Source: Lepidostoma basale
Taxonomy: Eukaryota; Arthropoda; Insecta; Trichoptera; Lepidostomatidae
NCBI GenBank assembly: GCA_022606425.2
Contig: JAHDVF020000892.1
Location: 1-64,000 of the forward strand
Direction of reading: 5' to 3'
DNA: 64,000 bases
Under the pieces are notes generated by a model. That model ran no database searches, was not told the origin of the DNA, and saw only the letters and a program-made list of their open reading frames with translations. Shown piece after piece: positions 21,366 through 31,802 of the stretch. Numbering within the stretch: the stretch's first letter is position 1; each line of letters starts with the position of its first letter. The position numbers and the translations under genes are program-made.

Positions 21366-21656
21366 CATAAATCTTCATAGATGGCGTTAGTATGTAGATT
21401 ATATATAGATTAATCTTAGAGATTAACATATGTAATCAAAATCTTCATAGATGGCGCATTGAAACTGACATGTGAATTCTGGCGTTGGACTTTAACATAT
21501 GTACAACTTCCAAAAATTCGTCAGACATGGTCATAAGAAATGTGGAATGGGGAATGTTGTAATTAACCCAACCAATGACAGGTCATAAGTCCTGTAAACA
21601 CCTTGATCAACCATATTCAGTTTCCAATTTGCATCTTCGTCTCTATTGAGATACAA
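21366..21656 (-). mobile_element. TTAA-flanked MITE, right end intact
   Basis: Ends CTCTATTGAGATACAA before TTAA (21657-21660). The interior has the family landmarks GTCAGACATGG, GGAATGGGGAATGTTGT and AATGACAGGTCATAAG. The left part has diverged or been rearranged (two ATCTTCATAGATGGCG copies). Confidence 0.75.
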
Positions 21657-21833
21657 TTAAATCATAAAAATATTTATTAAATGGAATAAAAACATAAATT
21701 CCAAGTTCATCACAATATAATTTGATTGTGTTAACGCCTTAATTTTCAATAAAATAATAACAACAAATAATTATTATTGTAACGCACTTTGGAAATTGAA
21801 AAATAACGTTGCTCATTATTCTCCAAAATATTA

Positions 21834-21880
21834 AATAACACGACATGTTTCGGAGGAGACCTCTTCCATTTGCAAGTGTA
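21834..21880 (-). ncRNA. Degenerate hammerhead-like motif
   Basis: Minus strand shows a GGAGG-type stem II, GAAACAUGUC and GUGUU downstream, with ACAC upstream able to pair with GUGU. The CUGANGA box is not recognisable, so only the 3' half is convincing. Confidence 0.4.
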
Positions 21881-22125
21881 AATATGTATTTAACAAAAAA
21901 CTAAATTAGTAAAGACTTATAAAAACACATTTAAAAAAATTAACTACATTTAAACTTAAAAAATTAACCCGGAATAATTGCTTTATGTACTAATAATTAA
22001 TTTTAAGTACTAATAAGTCATTTTTAACAGTCCATTGTTTTGGCCGAAACACTATGATACTTTAACATTATAAGCTGTTAAATTAAAAAAACTTTGTTTT
22101 AGGTATCACAATTGTATTTTTTTTT

Positions 22126-22170
22126 ACGCGACAGCTGTTTCATCAACCTATGTTGACTCCTTCAGGTGTA
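22126..22170 (-). ncRNA. Hammerhead ribozyme-like motif, family F3
   Basis: Minus strand: ACACCUGAAGGAGUCAAC, AUAGGUUGAU, GAAA, palindromic ACAGCUGU as stem III, then C and GCG. The first box is CUGAAGGA rather than CUGANGA. The intact-core copy at 50241-50286 defines the family. Confidence 0.6.
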
Positions 22171-22215
22171 ACAATAATACGAGATTTTAGAAAATTGACA
22201 TTTGATATAATATTG

Positions 22216-22650
22216 TTACACCTGACGATGTCAACATATCGTCACCTGAGAGTAAGAGGGTTCCAACTAACAAAATTTCACATTTGGCTTTTTTTCGTGA
22301 AAACGGTTCTTACTAACCTTATCTATACGTACAATTAAAAAAAACATGTAATAGTATCGTCATTTTGATGTTACGAAAAGAATCAAGTTCCATCTGATCA
22401 TTAAAAATACACGATTCACTGAAGAAGGATTCATTTGAACTTAGAACTTTATTATTCCAACTGTTGCCAGACAAAATTTACACGTTTCTCGGTAAAAAAA
22501 AAATCTGTAAATTGGAATAAAACCCTTTTATTCCAAGATACACACCCGGAACCAACAAAACTTTGACTTCATTTTTCTCAGCTTTTTACTTTTGTCAGTT
22601 GGAACCTTCTTACTCTCAGGTGACGATATGTTGACGAAACAGCTATCGCG
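22216..22650 (+). ncRNA. F3 hammerhead-like motif split by a MITE
   Basis: The 5' half (ACACCUGACGAUGUCAACAU, 22216-22237) carries an intact CUGACGA box. The 3' half (GUUGACGAAACAGCUAUCGCG, 22630-22650) carries GAAA and stem III. A 390-base MITE sits between them, inside what would be the loop of stem II. It forms an inverted pair with 22126-22170. Confidence 0.65.
22239..22626. mobile_element. MITE family M2, copy 1
   Basis: Inverted ends of about 34 bases: TCACCTGAGAGTAAGAGGG with TTCCAACTAAC, matched by GTTGGAACC and TTCTTACTCTCAGGTGA. A second copy in the opposite orientation is at 44243-44628. There is no open frame. The superfamily is not evident because the target duplication is short or ambiguous. 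Confidence 0.8.
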
Positions 22651-23049
22651 TAAAATAAAAATACAATTGTGATACATGAAACAAAGATTTTTTAATTTAA
22701 CAGTTTATAATTTTTAACAGTATATATAATAATTAAACGACAAAAAAAAATATTTGGAAAACACATACATTTGAAAACAAAACAAAATCCATATTAATAA
22801 ATAATTTATTTACGTATGATTGAGAATGGGAGCTTGGAAGACTAAAAGTAGACAAAGTTTCAGGAGAAAGGAGTAAATGGAGGAATCAGATTTTTAATTA
22901 TTTTTTCTCCTAATTTTACTGACTTGAGGAATTCCAAAGATTCTAGTTTGTTAAATTAGTTATTGGACTCAATAATCTTCTGTATACAAATGTGGAAAGA
23001 AACGGGAAACTACCACATTAAAGGCCCAAGTGGTATCCCAAGAAAAAGC

Positions 23050-23685
23050 AAAATAACCTTTTCTGAAACCTAAGTACTTGAATTTATACTAGCGAAGATT
23101 TAAAACATTTTGCAATTGGTTTCATTAAAGAACTTACTTTTTTATTTTTTATATGATATTTGATTAATTTAATTTGTTTGTGCATTCTTCATCGAGTTAT
23201 GCCGAACTTTAGGGTCATGTAGATTAATTTTGATCTTAATTCAAATTTGAAACTTATCCGAATCATTAGTTTAAAGGATTTCCAATTAACGGAATTTGCA
23301 ACCCATCCCAAAAAATCATTTCAAAAGCTTTATTGCCAAACTCGACCAAAAATGTTGTAGAAGCTAGTTGCTAAATCTGTTTTCTGTCAGTTGGAAAAAC
23401 TCCAGACTCATTTTCACTCAACAAAATTGTTAGCTAATTCAATTTCACCCCCTTGGACTTATTTTTTTGCGTTTAGAAGGTAGGCTAATTGAGATAAATT
23501 TTGAGTGACACCCTTTTGTAAATTTATGCTTATTTTTTGGTTGTAAATTTATGCTTATTTTTTGGTGCGCCGAGAATTTTTCTCTTTTATTCTGCACTTG
23601 CAGAGATTCTAGGAGCATTTTAAGTATTCCAAGTATGCCTCAAACAATTGAAAATGATTTTTATGTAGCGCACGGTCCCTTACTT
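23050..23685. other. No recognisable feature
   Basis: AT-rich; a short direct duplication (TTGTAAATTTATGCTTATTT) occurs around 23516-23565. No gene supported. Confidence 0.4.
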
Positions 23686-23850
23686 GGGTTAAGCGCGCGC
23701 TTTATGTAATACAACATTCCCCATTCCACCCTTCTTACGACCACCATGTCTGACAATTTTTTTTGGAAGTTCACCAAACTTCACATGTTAGTTTCGTTAT
23801 GAAGATTAGATTTTAAGCATAAAGCAGAAGATCCTTTTATTAATTAATCC
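23686..23850 (+). mobile_element. TTAA-MITE internal fragment
   Basis: CATTCCCCATTCCACCCTTC and CGACCACCATGTCTGAC match the family interior; both ends are missing. An R1 repeat follows at 23862-23925. Confidence 0.65.
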
Positions 23851-23861
23851 TTGAATTGATA

Positions 23862-23925
23862 ACCCGCAATGGGTAAAATCCAGTATTCGTCTACAAGTAT
23901 TTGTATACATTCAAAATGTTGTAAG
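23862..23925 (-). repeat. R1 short repeat
   Basis: CCCGCAATGGGTAAAATCC through GTATACATTCAAAATGTTG, the full repeat on the minus strand. Confidence 0.7.
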
Positions 23926-24063
23926 AATAAGTTTTAATTCTTACCAATCCAAACATACTTATTTATTATTGTATAATTACACATTCTATACTTAACTCAC
24001 GGACCCGAAAGTCGTTGTCCTTTTTTTTCGATATTCGTATTTACAATAAACTATTTTTATACC

Positions 24064-24415
24064 TTCTTCTCTGGTTTCAATCCTGGGATTGGTTTGCAGC
24101 AATTTCCTCTATTCTTCTCTTCCATTCTTCCCTGTCTTGTGCGGCTCTTTTGAAATCTGCATATGATGAGCATCGCACGTCCACCAACAGGTCATCCAGG
24201 TACTCTCGGCGTGGGCGTTCCCTAGAGTTTGTCCCCTCGGTCATAACCTCCATTATGGCATGCAAGAAACCTTGTTAACGTATTACATGGCCGATTCATC
24301 TTGCACGCCTTTCGGACAAGGTCCTGAGCAGATGCCTTCCTCCTTCGATTCCTTGAAGAACTTCCTCATTCGTGATGTGGTCTCTCCAGGAAATTCCTAA
24401 GAGTCTTCTATACCT
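24064..24415 (-). mobile_element. LINE 3' part, family L-D'
   Basis: Nearly the same sequence as 18440-18790: the tail, ANQSQD, REYLDDLLVDVRCSSYAD and HAIMEVMTEGTNSR. It is truncated at the GISWRDHI region, and a frameshift lies near 24270. Confidence 0.8.
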
Positions 24416-24537
24416 AATGCATTTGAAATTGAGTTTCACATTTCAAAAAAGTTAGTTTTGTTTTTATCTTAATGAGAGTTGATGAACTATATTGCATTGT
24501 TAACTATAACACTCAATACACAAATATAAAATAACTA

Positions 24538-24775
24538 ACTAACTAACTGAATAACCATCACGCCGTCTCCCCGGAGGGGTAGGCAGAAAGAATGGACTGC
24601 CACACTTTTCTTTCCTGACATATTTCTCTAGATTCCTCAACATTCATACATTTTGTCATGCACGCGCGTCGATTTCTCTGACTCCTCACATGGCCGACAT
24701 TCAATATTTGATTTATTTGATCGTGCCACGTTTTCCTCGGTTTTCCTCTATTTCTGGTTCCATTTGCATCCCAGT
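24538..24775 (-). mobile_element. 5'-truncated LINE, family L-A
   Basis: Tail ACTAACTAACTGAATAACCATC, conserved GTCTCCCCGGAGGGGTAGG and the last C-terminal codons on the minus strand; only about 240 bases long. Confidence 0.75.
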
Positions 24776-24980
24776 AATCCCCTAACTATTTAATATCCCC
24801 TAGCTATGTAACCATTGTCAAAAAATTTCTTAACGAGTTCCAAGAAACACTTTCCAATATTTCTGGACCTACCCAAATAATTATTTGTTAAAAATGCATA
24901 AAGTCACATCAATTTTCTTTAATTACCATATTCTGCTCCATTTACTAGCGTATATAAACTGCAAAGAGTTGAAGTTTCGT

Positions 24981-25020
24981 AACATTTGATAATGCCTTAG
25001 AAGGGCGAAACATGTCTTCT
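24981..25020 (+). ncRNA. Hammerhead-like motif, family F1 (U3/A8 core)
   Basis: UUGAUAA in place of CUGAUGA, stem II GCCUU/AGGGC, GAAA, palindromic ACAUGU, then C. An AATTACCATATTCTGCTCC block about 80 bases upstream is shared with the F1 pair at 59623-59880. Confidence 0.55.
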
Positions 25021-25392
25021 TCCTCTATTAATAGATCTGTCGATCTGTTTTTATGGCGTCGAGGTCTCCTGGGACACAGAACTCCAACTGTCTCGCCATC
25101 TCTTCGCAGGTCTGCTGGGTTGGCGAGTTTCCATTGGCACGTTGTTTGCGGCTGCTTGGGGGAGTCTATCGTCGCTCATTCGTTCTACGTGGTCGCGCCA
25201 GAAGCGTTTTCGTTTCCTGCCCCATCTGACAATATCTTTGGTATCGCAGGTCTCACGTATTAGTGTGTTTCTGATTCTGTCCCTCAGTGTTTTGTCCAGA
25301 ATAGCGCGGAGTGTCTTCATTTCGGCGGTTCGTAATAGTGCTTTGGATATATTTCTGTCAGCCCTCGATTCTATACCATAAGTCATTATGGG
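25021..25392 (-). mobile_element. LINE 3' part, family L-B
   Basis: The minus strand encodes TYGIESRADRNISKALL, TLRAILDKTLRDRIRN, IVRWGRKRKRFWRDHVERM and RPAKRWRDSW, a diverged L-B C-terminus. It begins right after the F1 motif and ends at a minisatellite. Confidence 0.8.
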
Positions 25393-25404
25393 TCTGACAC
25401 ATGT

Positions 25405-25570
25405 CTTATGTCATGTCTTATGTCATGTATTATGTCATGTATTATGTCCTGTCTTATGTCATGTCTTATGTCATGTCTTATGTCATGTCTTATGTCATGT
25501 CTTATGTCATGTCTTATGTCATGTCTTATGTCATGTCTAATTTCATGTCTTATGTCATGTCTTATGTCAA
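25405..25570. repeat. 12-bp minisatellite CTTATGTCATGT
   Basis: About 13-14 near-identical copies in tandem with a few single changes (GTATTATGTC, GTCTAATTTC). The frames read as MSYV or MSCL repeats only because the unit is 12 bases; there is no start context, splice site or other sign of coding. Confidence 0.9.
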
Positions 25571-25574
25571 CATT

Positions 25575-26100
25575 TCATTCCCATAAAATATAATAAAACA
25601 TCTATAAAACTCTTAAGGGTGACTCTTAAGGGGTACTAAAATCCGTTAAAAATCACATTACGAAAGCAATTTCCTATTACATGCCCTCCTATTGTAAGTA
25701 AAAAATGTTTTTTTAAAACAAACTAATATTCCTAAGGCTGGAGTACTTATTTCATTATTAGAACAAAAACATCATCGTCTCTAAAGACTACGTGTCCACC
25801 CCGACCCCACACATTACGTATGACGTATCTCTCCCGAGGCTCTCGTAATATGAATGTTTATTTAGTTTCTTCCGCTGTTTCGTGAAAGAGCGGCGCACTT
25901 TATTTTTATTCGACGTTATAATACGAGTACATCATATGGATCCTGGTCTCATTTCCTTTCCTTTCTCTCCAAACGAAATAAGGTCAGGAGCTTTATGAAA
26001 TTTTCTTTATTACTATCGTTGAATAAGCAGTGGTTTAACGCAATTTCTATGAATATTCTGTGGACCAGGAATTAAACCATTATTTTGTAGTGTCGCATTA
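25575..26100. other. No recognisable feature
   Basis: AT-rich, no supported gene or shared repeat. Confidence 0.35.
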
Positions 26101-26119
26101 AAAAAAATATATACATATG

Positions 26120-26420
<301 letters not shown>

Positions 26421-26504
26421 TAAATAAATAATAAAAAATATTGTTTTTTTGCTAAAAAAATACATAATATTGCATAATTGCAATCATTACGGTAGAACGT
26501 CATT

Positions 26505-27075
26505 TCTTCTTCTTAAAGTGCCCTGTCAGGTCCCCCCGACGTTGGCGATCACTCTGGTAAACTCTTCTTCCGTCCGGAATGGCTCCTCCACAGATCCGAT
26601 TTCCGTCCATTCCCTCACATTCAGCCAAGAGATCTGCCTTCTCCCTGCTCCCCTGCGGCCCTCTATTTTTCCCTTCAAAATTAGATGCAGCAGGTGATAT
26701 TTTTTTCCTCGTAGAACGTGACCCTGACATGAAATCTTACAGACTTTGATCAATGTCAGCAGCTCTCTATTTACTCCTGCACGATTCAGGACTTCTGTGT
26801 TGGTCACTCTGTCTGTCCATGGGATCCTGAACATTCTTCGATGAAGCCACATTTCAAATACCTCTAACCAGTTCATTGTATTTACTTTTAATGTCCATGT
26901 CTCACACCCATATCACAAAACAGACCACACATAACACCACATCCTCTGTTTTAGTTTTAAGTTGACAATGTACTTGCAAAAGAGTGACTTCATTTTGTTA
27001 AATGCTGTTCTTGCTGCTTCAATCCGACATTTCAACTCTACATCTGGGTCAAGGGTATCTGTAAGCATGCTGCCG
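26505..27075 (-). mobile_element. LINE 3' part, family L-D, diverged
   Basis: The minus strand encodes LEVFEMWLHRRMFRIPWTD, ISCQGHVLRGKKYHLLHLIL and RRGAGRRQISWLNVREW with frameshifts. The tail AAGAAGAAGA is on the left edge. Confidence 0.8.
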
Positions 27076-27094
27076 AGGTATCTGAACGTCATTT

Positions 27095-27431
27095 ATCCGA
27101 ACTTATTGGGACCGAAGATGTTCCGGATAACGATTTTTCTGGATAATCAAACAGGCGCTTATTCTTTTAGCAAATAAGGTGTAAATTGTATTTTTTCCTC
27201 GGCTCATTTATTGATTATGAAATTACGAATTTTACTGCAAAAATAAGTATGTTCATATACAGTATACGAGTATGTACATAAAAAGGTTAATAATATTCTA
27301 CAGTACTGGAAAAATAATGAGACATATATTTTTTAACAGCTTTGCTTGTCTTTTGTGCGCTTTATCATCTCGGCTTATCCGGATAATTCAGGTCCCGGTT
27401 AACTGGCGTCGGGGTAAACGAGGTTCTACTG
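27095..27431. mobile_element. Possible pogo/Tigger-like remnant
   Basis: The right end GGGGTAAACGAGGTTCTACTG followed by TA, with internal TTATCCGGATAATTC and a partner TTCCGGATAACGATTTTTC near 27120, is typical of pogo/Tigger terminal sequences (CAGTAGAACCTCG). The left terminus is not evident. Confidence 0.5.
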
Positions 27432-27507
27432 TATTTATACCTTTTTTCATCTATTTTTTTTTAATTTCAATGCCCTTTTTCTAATAATCTAGTGGCTTTG
27501 AATGATC

Positions 27508-27930
27508 TGGCAAAAGAATAATGAAAGTAGAATAAATGCAGTAGAAATGAGATCTCTTAGACGAATGGATACTCTGTGTATGAAAGAGTGTCGAATGAAA
27601 ATATAAGAAGTGAATGCGGTGCGAATGACGGTGTTATGAACAAAATAATGAAATGATCATTAAGGTGTTTTGGACACATGGAAAGAATGAATGAAGAAAT
27701 AATGGTAAACAAATTATGTTAACGATGTAAATGGAACTAGAAATAGAGGAAGACCAAGAAAAACGTGGCATGATTAAATAAATCAAATTTTGAATGTCGG
27801 CCACGTGAGGAGTCAGAGAAATCGACGCGTGCATGACACGATGTACAAATGTTGAGAAAAGTGTGGCAGTCCATTCTTTCTGCCTACCCCTTCAGGGAGA
27901 TAGCGTGACGGTAAGTTAGTTAGTTAGTTA
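27508..27930 (+). mobile_element. LINE 3' part, family L-A
   Basis: Plus-strand copy: GAATGAAAATATAAGAAGTG, GAGGAAGACCAAGAAAAACG and GTCGGCCACGTGAGGAGTC, then the tail GTGACGGTAAGTTAGTTAG. Frames are broken. Confidence 0.75.
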
Positions 27931-28173
27931 TATGTCTTAAATATAAAGGCTAATAATTGTGCATAAGTGCATCATGATTGAATAATGTAGTGTAGTTCAA
28001 ACGTCACCCGAAAGATGCCACCTGTAGTACATGAAATCTGGAACAAAACAGTTTTTTGCTTTCGACACCTTTGTAATAACCAGCCTTATTAGCTCGCGTG
28101 GCATCCAAATACCCATCTTATGCACTTCCCGGTTTAAATAAACTGCACTGTAGACTAGAAAAATCCGAATTTC

Positions 28174-28284
28174 TTGGTTATTTATTTAATGGTTTGAAGT
28201 GGACCAAACTGTTTTTTTCACTTCTAAGCCTATTTTTATCAATATGTTTCGAAGATTTTATACACATGCATAATCGAGAGAACA
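28174..28284. repeat. 111-bp direct repeat, left copy
   Basis: This matches 28937-29047 with about five or six differences (same length). The two copies bracket an L-A LINE. They contain CACTTCTAAGCCTATTTTTA and ATATGTTTCGAAGATTTTAT. Confidence 0.85.
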
Positions 28285-28302
28285 AAAAAAATCTAATTAA
28301 CT

Positions 28303-28936
28303 AACCATCACGCCGTCTCCCCGAAGAGGTAGGCAGAAAGAATGGACTGCCACACTTTTCTTTCCTGACATATTTCTCTCGCTTCCTCAACATTCATACA
28401 TCGTGTCAAGCACGCGCGTCGATTTCTCTGACTCCGCACATGGCCGACATTCAATATTTGATTGATTTGATCGTGACACGTTTTCCTCGGCCTTCCTCTA
28501 TTTCTAGCTCCGTTCACGCCGTTTACATATACCTTTTTTACCATTATGTCTTCACTCATTCTTTCCACGTGGCTAAAGCATCTTAATGACCCTTTTCTTA
28601 TTTTGTTCATAACACTTTCATTCGCACCACATTTACTTCTTACACTTGCATTTGTAACTCTATCATATACAGATTTGCCACACATTCGTCTTAGAGATCT
28701 CATTTCTACTGCATTTATTCTACTTTCATCCTTCTTTTGCCAGTTCCATGCTTCGCTTCCATACATAAGGGTCGGCACAAGAACACCATTATGCACTGCC
28801 ATCTTAGCTTTTTTGAATAGGCTTTTGTTTGCGATGGCAACTTTAAGTGCAACATTTACTCTGTTGCCTGCCCCAACCCTTCTTTCAATATCCTTCTCCA
28901 CCCTCCCATCCTTTGTAAACATACTTTCTAAATAAA
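28303..28936 (-). mobile_element. LINE 3' part, family L-A, long open frame
   Basis: A 204-codon minus-strand frame (28308-28922) encodes MFTKDGRVEKDIERRVGAG, PTLMYGSEAWNWQKKDESRI, RRMCGKSVYDRVTN, CFSHVERMSEDIMVKKV, HDQINQILNVGHV and CMNVEEAREICQ. It is the most intact L-A C-terminus in the window and a reference for the family. Confidence 0.85.
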
Positions 28937-29047
28937 CTGGTTATTTATTCAATGGTTTGAAGTGGATCAAACTGTTTTTTTCACTTCTAAGCCTATTTTT
29001 ATCAATATGTTTCGAAGATTTTATACACCTTCTTAATCGAGAGAACA
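28937..29047. repeat. 111-bp direct repeat, right copy
   Basis: See the left copy at 28174-28284. Its position immediately at the 5' edge of the LINE suggests a link to the insertion or a pre-existing tandem duplication. Confidence 0.85.
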
Positions 29048-29232
29048 ATGTATTATAATATACATTACGCGTTATTCGTACCAATCAATAATCTATTATT
29101 AATCTCTCCTTTATATGGCCAGATTTTGTATTATGTATTGTGCTCATCTTTAAATAAATATTAAACAAAACTGTTTCATTTGAAGCACTGTTAATATCAC
29201 AATTTGTTTATTTAATATTTATGAAAATGTTA

Positions 29233-29275
29233 AAAAAACAGCTGTTTCACCAAACGATCTTGGAATCATCATTCT
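29233..29275 (-). ncRNA. Hammerhead-like motif, family F3
   Basis: Minus strand: AUGAUGA (C3 to A), stem II UCCAAG/UUUGG, GAAA, palindromic ACAGCUGU. The downstream strand is poly-U rather than CGCG, so stem I is lost. Confidence 0.5.
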
Positions 29276-29531
29276 ACCATTCTTGTCATCAAATTTTATA
29301 TATTTAGGCATTTCCAATCAAATAAAATAAATAAAGTTTAAGTATGAAAAACATTCGCAAAAATAATATTTCGTACAAAAACAAAAAAGGAAATTAGCCG
29401 AACAACGGTTTTCAAATTCCCAACTCTCGGTAAGTCCAGTATGGTTTGAACGTTTTGATATTTATTATAGAATGAGTTCCTTTTTAAGAGATCTATATGT
29501 TAATAAATATAAAAGCACTCTAAATCATATA

Positions 29532-30819
29532 TTAGGTCCTTACATATGAAATTGGCGTTTTGCCGTACTGGCAACTTTGATCTCAAATACCTTCTCTTTG
29601 GTTAAGAATTCCAAATTCAAATTTATACAGCTATTTACTCAAGTATTTGTGTTTCGAAAATTATAATTCATTTGTTTTTTCCTCAATTGTTTTTTTTTCT
29701 TTGCGTCACTCAGTTTACAAAATGGAAAACTTGAAATATCGCGTTATTTACGAGTACGAGTTCCACCGTGGCACCAGTGCTGCAGAAACGGCTCGAAGGA
29801 TTAATGATGTGTATGGCGACGGTGCCGCAAAAGAAAACACAGTGCGTTTTTGGTTCCAACGTTTTCGTTCTGGAAATTTCGACCTGCAGAACAAGCCCCG
29901 TGGACGGCCGGAGACCAAAGTTGATAATGAAGAATTGAAGGCTATTGTGGAAGCGGATCCATCGCAAACCACGTCCGAGTTAGCTGCAGGCTGCGGTGTT
30001 AGTGATAAAACTGTTTTAATCCACTTGAAGCAAATTGGGAAGGTGAAAAAGCTTGAAAGGTGGGTACCTCACGAATTGAGTGAAGCAAATCAACAAACGC
30101 GCGTTGACTGCTGCGTTGCATTACTCAACCGGCACAATAATGAAGGGATTTTGAATCTAATCATTACCTGTGATGAAAAATGGATCCTGTATGATAATCG
30201 GAAGCGCTCATCGCAATGGCTGAACCCTGCCGAACCAGCCAAACCATGCCCCAAGCGAAAATTGACTCCAAAAAAGTTACTTGTGAGCGTTTGGTGGACT
30301 AGTGCTGGTGTCGTTCACTACAGCTTTCTTAAATCTGGCCAGACGATTACGGCTGATGTCTATTGTCAGCAACTGCAAACCATGATGGAAAAGCTAGCTG
30401 CTAAACAACCGAGGCTGGTTAATCGCTCTAGGCCACTGCTGCTTCATGATAACGCTAGACCACACACTGCACAACAGACGGCTACCAAATTAGAAGAGCT
30501 TCAATTGGAATGTCTAAGACATCCACCGTACTCTCCGGACCTTGCCCCAACAGATTACTATTTTTTTCGAAATTTGGATAACTTCTTGCAGGGGAAAAAA
30601 TTCAACTCCGATGGGGCAGTCCAAACCGACTTCAAAGATTTTATTGATTCCCGTCCGAATGGTTTTTTTAGTAAAGGGATCGATGAACTACCTATGAGAT
30701 GGCAAAAGTACATAGATAGCAATGGTACATACTTTGATTAAATAAATATATTATATTTTAAAAAAATCAACTTTATGTTCCTCCCATACAAAACGCCAAT
30801 TTCATATGTAAGGACCTAA
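29532..30819 (+). mobile_element. Full-length mariner with perfect terminal repeats
   Basis: A 1288-base element. The 31-base terminal inverted repeats (TTAGGTCCTTACATATGAAA onwards at 29532-29562; reverse complement at 30789-30819) are identical, and TA is duplicated on both sides (29530-29531, 30820-30821). It contains one uninterrupted transposase frame. All structural parts needed for an autonomous element are present. Confidence 0.95.
29722..30741 (+). CDS. Mariner transposase, apparently intact (339 aa)
   Basis: It catalyses cut-and-paste transposition of the surrounding element at TA sites. The start MENLKYRV at 29722 was preferred to the upstream in-frame ATG at 29647 because family proteins start there. 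The order is an N-terminal helix-turn-helix DNA-binding half (residues 1-110, GRP at 61-63), the WVPHEL linker (114-119) and a DDE domain with TCDEKW (Asp151), LLHDNARPH (Asp243) and YSPDLAPTDYYFF (Asp278). Exactly 34 residues separate the last two, giving D,D34D as expected for mariner. The length fits the usual 340-350 residues. No frameshift or stop is present. The protein style is closest to the cecropia-type group, which is an inference from memory of family motifs. Known mariners are often inactive despite open frames. Confidence 0.93.
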   Translation: MENLKYRVIYEYEFHRGTSAAETARRINDVYGDGAAKENTVRFWFQRFRSGNFDLQNKPRGRPETKVDNEELKAIVEADPSQTTSELAAGCGVSDKTVLIHLKQIGKVKKLERWVPHELSEANQQTRVDCCVALLNRHNNEGILNLIITCDEKWILYDNRKRSSQWLNPAEPAKPCPKRKLTPKKLLVSVWWTSAGVVHYSFLKSGQTITADVYCQQLQTMMEKLAAKQPRLVNRSRPLLLHDNARPHTAQQTATKLEELQLECLRHPPYSPDLAPTDYYFFRNLDNFLQGKKFNSDGAVQTDFKDFIDSRPNGFFSKGIDELPMRWQKYIDSNGTYFD

Positions 30820-30974
30820 TATATCCAAAATTTTATTGGTTTAAAGCACTTTGCTCGTAAAAGTAGGTTTATGGGTTCAAGACTCGGAAACAATATTTTT
30901 CATATTTAATGAAATAATATTTTATGAAAAAAATTTCTTTATACCTTACGGACATTATCATTATATTGTATTCA

Positions 30975-31060
30975 TCCACTCCTGGACGAAGACCTCTTCC
31001 ATGTCCTTCGTGTTCTGTCAATCCTGGGCAACATGCATTCAAGTCGTACCGGTGGTCTCA
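30975..31060 (-). mobile_element. L-C LINE fragment
   Basis: CCACTCCTGGACGAAGACCTC matches the 3' untranslated/terminal coding part of L-C at 3977-4060. Very short. Confidence 0.6.
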
Positions 31061-31089
31061 TAAGAACATACGAGTACATAGACATAGAC

Positions 31090-31195
31090 ATAGAAGAGGT
31101 ACACCCCGCTTACCCGAGGCTGTTATAGGGCGCGACGGCGCCCTTTCGTCAGCCTCGCTCATTCACGTCATAGGCCCGCCCCCCCTTCCATTAAA
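31090..31195 (-). repeat. GC-rich repeat R3, inverse copy
   Basis: CCGCTTACCCGAGGCTG, TTATAGGGCGCGACGGCGCC and GTCAGCCTCGCTCATTCACG correspond to 6985-7080 in reverse. Confidence 0.6.
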
Positions 31196-31261
31196 AACTG
31201 ACGTTAACTGTTATTTCATTTACGAAAATCCATAAAAACATACATTTGAGCCATCTGTATT

Positions 31262-31350
31262 CTGAAATAACTTAATAATCCCTATGCCCCTTCTCTGAGG
31301 GTATAGGCAGAAAGGATAAGCCGCCACATTTTTCCTTCCCGACATTGCGT
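31262..31350 (-). mobile_element. L-A LINE tail fragment
   Basis: TTCTCTGAGGGTATAGGCAGAAAGGATAAGCCGCCACATTTTTCC resembles the 3' end of L-A, highly diverged. Confidence 0.5.
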
Positions 31351-31486
31351 CGATTTTTCTGTCTTTGAACATGACCGCTTTTATTTTATTGATTATATTC
31401 GTAATGCCTTGTTTTTTTTTGTTTGATTTTTTGACATCATTTATTCACCCTATCAATAACACTTCTTTGAAGCAATCTTCAACGAC

Positions 31487-31640
31487 CTTCGTGACAGAAT
31501 GGTAAGAGCTATGGTTTGATTCCCTGGGATGGCAGTGTAATTATCACACTGTCATTGATCTGGTGTAGAATGCACGTGACAATAAAATGGCGAGAGATAA
31601 GCTACCTATCATGTCACGAAAATGAATAGTAAAAGAGTTA
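31487..31640 (+). mobile_element. tRNA-derived SINE, decayed copy
   Basis: ACCTTCGTGACAGAATGGTAAG, B-box-like GGTTTGATTCCC, the GGCAGTGTAATTATCACACTG hairpin and CACGTGACAATAAAATGGCG are as in 37160-37432. Confidence 0.75.
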
Positions 31641-31802
31641 TATACTGTAATATGGTTCAAATAACTGCTGTATAAAAATGTGTAACTACCACATCAAAAA
31701 AGGTCCAAGTGGCATCCCAACAACCAGTAAACAAAATACACTTTACTCCATACCTTTATAGGATTGAAACTAGCGATGATAATGTAACAATCATTATTTG
31801 TA

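Noticed and set aside
25410..25570. CRISPR-like array
   Set aside because: The repeats are contiguous with no spacers and the genome is eukaryotic.
25401..25593. Two overlapping frames of MSYV/MSCL repeats as a protein
   Set aside because: They are a by-product of a 12-bp minisatellite read in multiple frames, with no gene signals.
28240..28265. ATGTTTCGAAGATTTTATACAC as another hammerhead-like motif
   Set aside because: Only the GAAAC-AU element is recognisable; no first box or stem I.
28174..29047. LTR retrotransposon with 111-bp LTRs
   Set aside because: The interior is a LINE C-terminus in antisense; there is no primer-binding site, polypurine tract or gag/pol.
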